Source: Reticulitermes lucifugus (Eukaryota; Arthropoda; Insecta; Blattodea; Rhinotermitidae). From it: a stretch of DNA of 23,517 nt. The translations under genes and the position numbers were made by a program. Under the pieces are notes generated by a model, which was given only the letters and a program-made list of their open reading frames with translations, did no database searches and was not told the origin of the DNA. Of the stretch, positions 19,617 to 23,517 are shown piece after piece. The stretch is from positions 58,588 to 82,104 of the forward strand of contig JAKCWW010000868.1 in assembly GCA_026260175.1 (NCBI GenBank). Reading direction: 5' to 3'. Within the stretch, counting starts at the first letter, position 1. Each line of letters begins with the position of its first letter.

Positions 19617-20749
19617 CTTTTTGATCCTCCCATTTATTTGTCAGTAATACAGCATATCATTTGATTGACAATACTGATGCAAATGGCTTTCTAGTACTGC
19701 AGTGTTACTTTCTTTGCCTGACGTATATTGGACACACTGATAGTGATTTTGATTTCATAAGTAGAAATAATGAACAATTTTTTCTTCTGGGATGTGATGG
19801 TGTGTCGCTGGGTAACTGGTTCCTGTGTTCCTTCGAAATCTAAGGGATGACGTACACGGCAATGCAGCATCACATCCCAGAAGACAGAATCCTCAATTTC
19901 ACAGCTGTGAAAACCTCAAAACTCCCAGGAAGAATGAAATTTGCTCTTTTTTGAACCTGATTGTTCAAGTCACACTGCTACATGTCAATTCTTTGAACAC
20001 TGTGAAAGCCTGAAAAGGAACTCTGAGAAGAAGAAAATAATCTGGTTTTGGATGCTTTGAGTTTGTTCCTGTTAATGTGGAAGAAAATTTAAAAATGGTT
20101 GTGCAGAGTGTACAGAGTTTTTGAATTCTTGATTCAGTAAAAGTCATATTTATAAATACTTCATAGGAAGCATGAGGTGACACACACAAGGCTACTGGTG
20201 TTACAATTGTGTTTGTTACTAGGTAGAAATGTTGAACTAATTATTTGTTTTCTACTGTTGAATGGTTCTGAGTATGAATGTTTAACTCATCATGGAGTGT
20301 TATATAATATATAAATAATATATAATATAAATAATACTGGATAAAACAGTGCTTGCTGTTTATAACTGAAAATTAAATGTCTGAACATGTACAGTGCATG
20401 AGTACCTGTTGGTAGTTTGACATGCCTGAGTGTACGGTATTGTGATGCGTTTGTACAAAAAACTGATATTGTGTATGCCGAACAAAAAACACTTATCAAA
20501 CTACCAATTGCATTTAATTAATCAGCTTGTTGCATGAACAGAAAGTGTCACTGAAGAGAACTGACTCCGTGTAGTCTTGGTAGCAAGTTGCATGACTATA
20601 TGGTGTGACATCTTCGCAGACAGTAATTTTTATACACACCACCTTGAGAGCCTGAAATCTCACAGATATTTTTATTGGTGAATTTATACTAACTGCTGAC
20701 TTCAGAATTTCTGTAATTTTGTCAGTTTATTGTATGTTATATGCTGTAG
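19617..20749 (+). other. TM9SF3 intron 3, 3' part; AT-rich run at 20297-20337
   Basis: No gene or transposon recognised. TATAATATATAAATAATATA-like sequence lies at 20297-20337. The intron ends at the acceptor ATGCTGTAG (20749). Confidence 0.5.
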
Positions 20750-20994
20750 GAATTGTAGGAGAAATGGAAGACGATGAAGGCACTGCAAGTTACTCCATCT
20801 GGACACACAAGAAATTTGATATTGGCTACAATGGGAAGCAGATTGTTGATGTTAATCTGACATCAGAAAATAAAGTGAAATTGAAACTTGATGCAAAAAT
20901 ACCTTTCACTTATGAGGTGAACTGGAAGAGGTCTAGTATTAAGTTTGAAGATCGATTTGACAAATATTTAGATCCCAACTTTTTCCAACATCGG
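20750..20994 (+). CDS. TM9SF3: TM9SF3 exon 4: lumenal domain, membrane-proximal part
   Basis: Acceptor TGCTGTAG ends at 20749; donor GTAAGT begins at 20995. With the split Gly codon it encodes [60 protein letters not shown] and [22 protein letters not shown], ending in phase 0. It is recognisable by [15 protein letters not shown], and [18 protein letters not shown]. The acidic insert [10 protein letters not shown] is the variable part. NLT is a potential N-glycosylation sequon on the lumenal side. The polypyrimidine tract before this acceptor is weak, and the acceptor is TAG rather than CAG. Confidence 0.96.
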
Positions 20995-21120
20995 GTAAGT
21001 TCATTTTTAATGTTTTGTATATTTTATTTATCTGTTTTTGGATGTAACATCTAAATGTATATTTGGGACATTTTTATATTGTAATATACCATCACATTAT
21101 ATTTACCATGCATTTTTGTA
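20995..21120 (+). other. TM9SF3 intron 4, 5' part
   Basis: Short intron stretch before the inverted-repeat element; intron 4 totals 1,012 bases, about half of it the inserted element. Confidence 0.6.
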
Positions 21121-21599
21121 CAATTGATCAACTCACACCAACAAATGCACCAAAACAAGTTTTTCACTGATTTCTTTATTAAAATCAAATTTAATAAAAT
21201 TAAAATTGTGGTCACAAGCCACGCAGACACGAAAGAAGGAGGTTCTACCATACAGCAATACACACAGATAACTGCCACAAAACAGCACACCGGACCACGC
21301 TGCCAATAATTTATGAATTATATCACAGCATGTAGTTTAATATAATATACCACACTGTTTTACCATTAATTTTAGCAATTTAACAATACTGCTATTATAC
21401 AATTTTATACAAAGTGGTAATAGCGAATATTGACACAACTGTTCTGCTGTAACTCAAGAACATCGGTCTATGTAAACTCCAACGACCCCCTGATGATGGC
21501 AATGTAGAAGTGTCGAAATGCGTATTGGGGTAAACTTTTAATAAAGAAATCAGTGAAAAACTTGTTTTGGTGCATTTGTTGGTGTGAGTTGATCAATTG
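21121..21599 (+). mobile_element. 479-bp element with perfect 64-bp terminal inverted arms, Penelope-like
   Basis: Bases 21121-21184 and 21536-21599 are exact reverse complements, 64 of 64. Each arm contains the tail TGCATTTGTTGGTGTGAG and an AATAAAG. Just inside the right arm sits the best hammerhead-like motif of the window (21485-21531). The arms resemble neither pogo, hAT nor piggyBac ends, and no TA or 8-bp duplication flanks them. Inverted copies of the terminal non-coding segment around an element are known for Penelope-like retroelements, so I favour a truncated member of the family also seen at 1951 and 17190. It fills about half of TM9SF3 intron 4. No protein is encoded. Confidence 0.6.
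21485..21531 (+). ncRNA. Hammerhead-ribozyme-like motif, copy C (best preserved)
   Basis: Parse: ACCCC (21485-21489), CUGAUGA (21490-21496), extra U (21497), GGCA (21498-21501), loop AUGUAGAAG, UGUC (21511-21514), GAAA (21515-21518), UGCGUA as a two-pair helix III, UU, GGGGU (21527-21531). ACCCC pairs fully with GGGGU; GGCA pairs with UGUC with one G-U. Both invariant blocks CUGAUGA and GAAA are intact and in order, with the expected UH before helix I. The odd base is the unpaired U after CUGAUGA. Confidence 0.45.
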
Positions 21600-21902
21600 A
21601 AATGTACCATATTTCCCACCTCATAACACTGCTAGTGATAAGACTTAACACTGTAATTAGCAAGGTGTTTGTTTTGATGTAATAGCCTGCTTATGTCTAG
21701 TGTTAAGATGCAGGGTGAATTTTGGGGACATTTTTCAGGGAAAAAGAATTGCATCTTACGAGACAGGGAGTGTAGTAGCTGTGTCAGGTTTGTTGAAAAG
21801 CGTTTTTAGAAATGTTCTTAGATTTAAAATTTTTACCTCATTAATGAGCTGTGATATCTTGTAAGGCACATTATGGTACATTAAGATGGGAAATAACCTG
21901 CA

Positions 21903-21974
21903 GAACAAAAGACTGCTGCCGCGGTGGCAGCGACAGCTGCTGCTGCCAGTACTGCTGCAGTGATTGCACTGTGA
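21903..21974 (+). other. GCT/GCA-rich island in intron 4
   Basis: A GC-rich stretch in an AT-rich intron, rich in GCTGCTGCC units and containing the hairpin CTGCCGCGGTGGCAG (21916-21930). One frame reads [20 protein letters not shown] and stops at 21972-21974; another is Cys-rich and stays open into exon 5. It is more likely a low-complexity repeat than an exon. Confidence 0.5.
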
Positions 21975-22006
21975 AACTTAATAATCCAATATATGTTGTG
22001 TTTCAG

Positions 22007-22138
22007 ATTCACTGGTTTAGCATTTTCAATAGTTTTATGATGGTAATCTTCTTGGTTGGCCTTGTATCAATGATTCTCATGCGAACACTGAGAAAAGACT
22101 ATGCTCGTTACAGCAAGGATGAAGAGCTGGATGACATG
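22007..22138 (+). CDS. TM9SF3: TM9SF3 exon 5: first membrane span and cytosolic loop
   Basis: Acceptor TTGTGTTTCAG ends at 22006; donor GTATGT begins at 22139. The 132-base exon (44 codons, phase 0 at both ends) encodes [40 protein letters not shown] and LDDM. Residues [19 protein letters not shown] form the first transmembrane helix after the lumenal domain. [19 protein letters not shown] is the positively then negatively charged cytosolic stretch found in TM9SF3. The next expected residues (an Asp-Arg-Asp-Leu region) are not encoded in the remaining 1.4 kb, so exon 6 lies beyond the window. About 256 residues of a protein near 590 residues are therefore present. Confidence 0.96.
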
Positions 22139-22769
22139 GTATGTTTGACAGGAATTTGAAAACATCTTTTCCACCATTCACGTGTAACTTCTGGACATTT
22201 GTCACAGTTCTGTACCATGAAACCCCAGTAGACAAACACCTTTTCTCTGTATTTATGGTCTTTCAGAATATGATTTGAAAAATTAATTTACAAATTTGTT
22301 ACAAAAGGAGGTGAGTTTGCCATAGTGAGCATCATGAAAATAACCTGATCAATAATGTAAGGTACTAACTGTCTAGATACCTGTTACCATACAGTCTGCA
22401 AAATGAATCATGGTAGGGCAGTTAGTAAAAACTGGACAGCTGGAGATCGATTCCAAGTATGTACATTGTTCTTTTCTTTGCGAACATATGCATTACAGCT
22501 GTGTCTCCCATTTTTGGATACTCTTAGTAAACCTGTATGTAATGCATGTAACTGTACCTCCATGACTCCTGTACATCTTTGTGGTATGGTGGGATATAGC
22601 TGACTGCCTTGTTTTGATTCTCTATTCTCATTCTAAGAATCATGCATATTTTACTGGTATATACACAGTTATGTTTATAGAATTTTTAAATTTAGTCCAT
22701 ATATCATGTTCAATAAGTAAGGTTCCATAGGTCATGCAATTGAATGAGATGTCATTATGTTAAACATAG
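22139..22769 (+). other. TM9SF3 intron 5, 5' part: nothing recognised
   Basis: AT-rich; no exon, RNA or firm repeat. The part from about 22706 may be the 3' end of the mariner-like fragment that follows on the other strand. Confidence 0.45.
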
Positions 22770-23075
22770 TGCATTTATTTCATTGAAGTATCGTTATTTT
22801 TCAACGTAAGCACATTGATGCATTTTTCCCATTTTGGTATGAGCTTAAAAATTTTGTTGTGCTAGAAATAGGGCTTATGCATTTGCAGCCATTCATGAAA
22901 AACCATTTCCACTTCCTCATTATTGTGGAATTCACTCCCTCCCAAGTGTTGCTTTGACAACCCAAACAAAATAATTGTCCAACAGGCAAGGTCAGAACTG
23001 TAGGGTGCTGAGTTTACATCTGTCCTTGATGCGCTGGACCAACTAATGCGATTATCATCATGGATGTCCATTTGA
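22770..23075 (-). pseudogene. mariner-like transposase C-terminal fragment
   Basis: On the minus strand the frame contains NSAPYSSDLACWTIILFGLS, KQHLGGSEFHNNEEVEMVFH, EWLQMHKPYF, a stop, then HNKIFKLIPKWEKCINVL. This is the usual order of an insect mariner-type transposase end: 'PPYSPDLAPCDFHLFG.LK.HLGG..F..DEEVE..V..WL......FY..GI.KL...W.KCI'. The second catalytic-region Asp (APCD) is replaced in ACWT. It is 5'-truncated and carries stops. It is a different lineage from the mariner at 18399, since the HLGG and EEVE blocks are absent there. Antisense in TM9SF3 intron 5. Confidence 0.75.
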
Positions 23076-23179
23076 CCATTTGCAAAGCATCTGTATTATT
23101 TTCTGAAGTTGGTATTTTTTAATGTTTTAGTTAATGTTGCTGTCAGTTGCTAAGTAGTGTTGGTGATAAATGAATGAAT

Positions 23180-23510
23180 ATGGAGCATTGGTGGAGTGAT
23201 ACTAACAGGGAAACCCAAAGTACTTGTAGAAAAGCCTGTGTCAGTGCAACTCTGTCCACCACAATCCTACATGGACTGGCCTCAGTTTGGTATTACATTG
23301 GCAGAGACTTAAGCGATACATCCTACCTCTTGCAATGCAAAGGGAAACATACGTTTTTGTGGTTGCACTTGGTCCCTGTAGGCAGATATTGGGATTCATT
23401 CACTCTGCAGTCTGTCTTACGACAGGCCCGTAGCCTCTTCCAAAGCGAGTTCTTTACAGGGTGCGATCTAGTGCTTCCTCTTTCAATTTCCAGTATCTTC
23501 TCTTTTCCTT
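23180..23510. repeat. Probable dispersed repeat fragments
   Basis: The plus-strand frame starts EHWWSDTNRETQSTCRKACV and mentions phrases (EHWWNDTDRGKPKY-like, with HGL/MDW following) that I associate with an abundant insect repeat. Near the right edge the minus strand reads EILEIERGSTRSHPVKNSLW-like sequence, another phrase of repeat type. Not a gene. The identification is from memory of similar sequences and is weak. Confidence 0.3.
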
Positions 23511-23517
23511 AAGGTCA

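Noticed and set aside
20719..20749. Apparent start codon region upstream of exon 4
   Set aside because: Residues before GIVGE do not belong to TM9SF3; the acceptor at 20749 and phase with exon 3 explain the boundary.
21851..22006. Open frame running into exon 5, as an alternative exon start
   Set aside because: No acceptor in the correct phase with a decent polypyrimidine tract was found, and the residues are absent from the known protein; kept only as an observation.
1..23517. CRISPR array, bacterial operon, phage or toxin-antitoxin system
   Set aside because: No regularly spaced direct repeats, no ribosome-binding-site-led gene strings; spliced eukaryotic exons and animal transposons dominate.

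Overview
This is an AT-rich, intron-rich, transposon-loaded piece of animal nuclear DNA. It is almost certainly from an insect, and the transposon mix and long introns suggest a cockroach/termite-type (polyneopteran) genome; that placement is inference. No bacterial operon structure, CRISPR array or rRNA was found. The only tRNA-like sequences are SINE heads.

Two host genes are visible, both on the + strand and head to tail. The left edge (170-373) holds the last coding exon of an unidentified gene with an amphipathic, helical-repeat-like C terminus. The right two thirds (8668-22138) carry the first five coding exons of TM9SF3, a transmembrane-9 superfamily (nonaspanin/EMP70) protein of the Golgi/endomembrane system. 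The exons at 8668-8739, 13701-13896, 15832-15954, 20750-20994 and 22007-22138 have GT/AG borders and matching phases. They encode about 256 residues: signal peptide, the whole lumenal domain and the first membrane span. The remaining exons lie beyond the right edge.

Everything else is intergenic or intronic and largely built from decayed mobile elements. Region by region: a TA-flanked MITE end (1-75); a TTAA-flanked piggyBac-like MITE (746-1046); a Penelope-like non-coding fragment (about 1951-2330); a LINE reverse-transcriptase tail (2948-3363, -); a pogo/Tigger-type MITE (3533-3839); a larger Tigger-like deletion derivative containing a 42-bp perfect palindrome (5338-6186); and a hAT MITE with 8-bp target duplication (6929-7210). 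Inside the TM9SF3 introns are Tc1/IS630-like and mariner transposase pseudogenes, three copies of one tRNA-derived SINE, an RNase H-bearing LINE fragment, two more pogo-type MITEs, and an element with perfect 64-bp inverted arms.

The most interesting signal is a recurrent hammerhead-ribozyme-like layout at 2001-2041 (-), 17241-17284 (-) and 21485-21531 (+): a CCC/GGG outer helix, CUGAUGA or a variant, a short hairpin, GAAA or a variant, and a minimal third helix. In all three it lies a few dozen bases before a shared tail related to TGCATTTGTTGG. Minimal hammerhead ribozymes are known from Penelope-like retroelements, so these look like fossils or members of such a family. The core deviations mean self-cleavage cannot be assumed.
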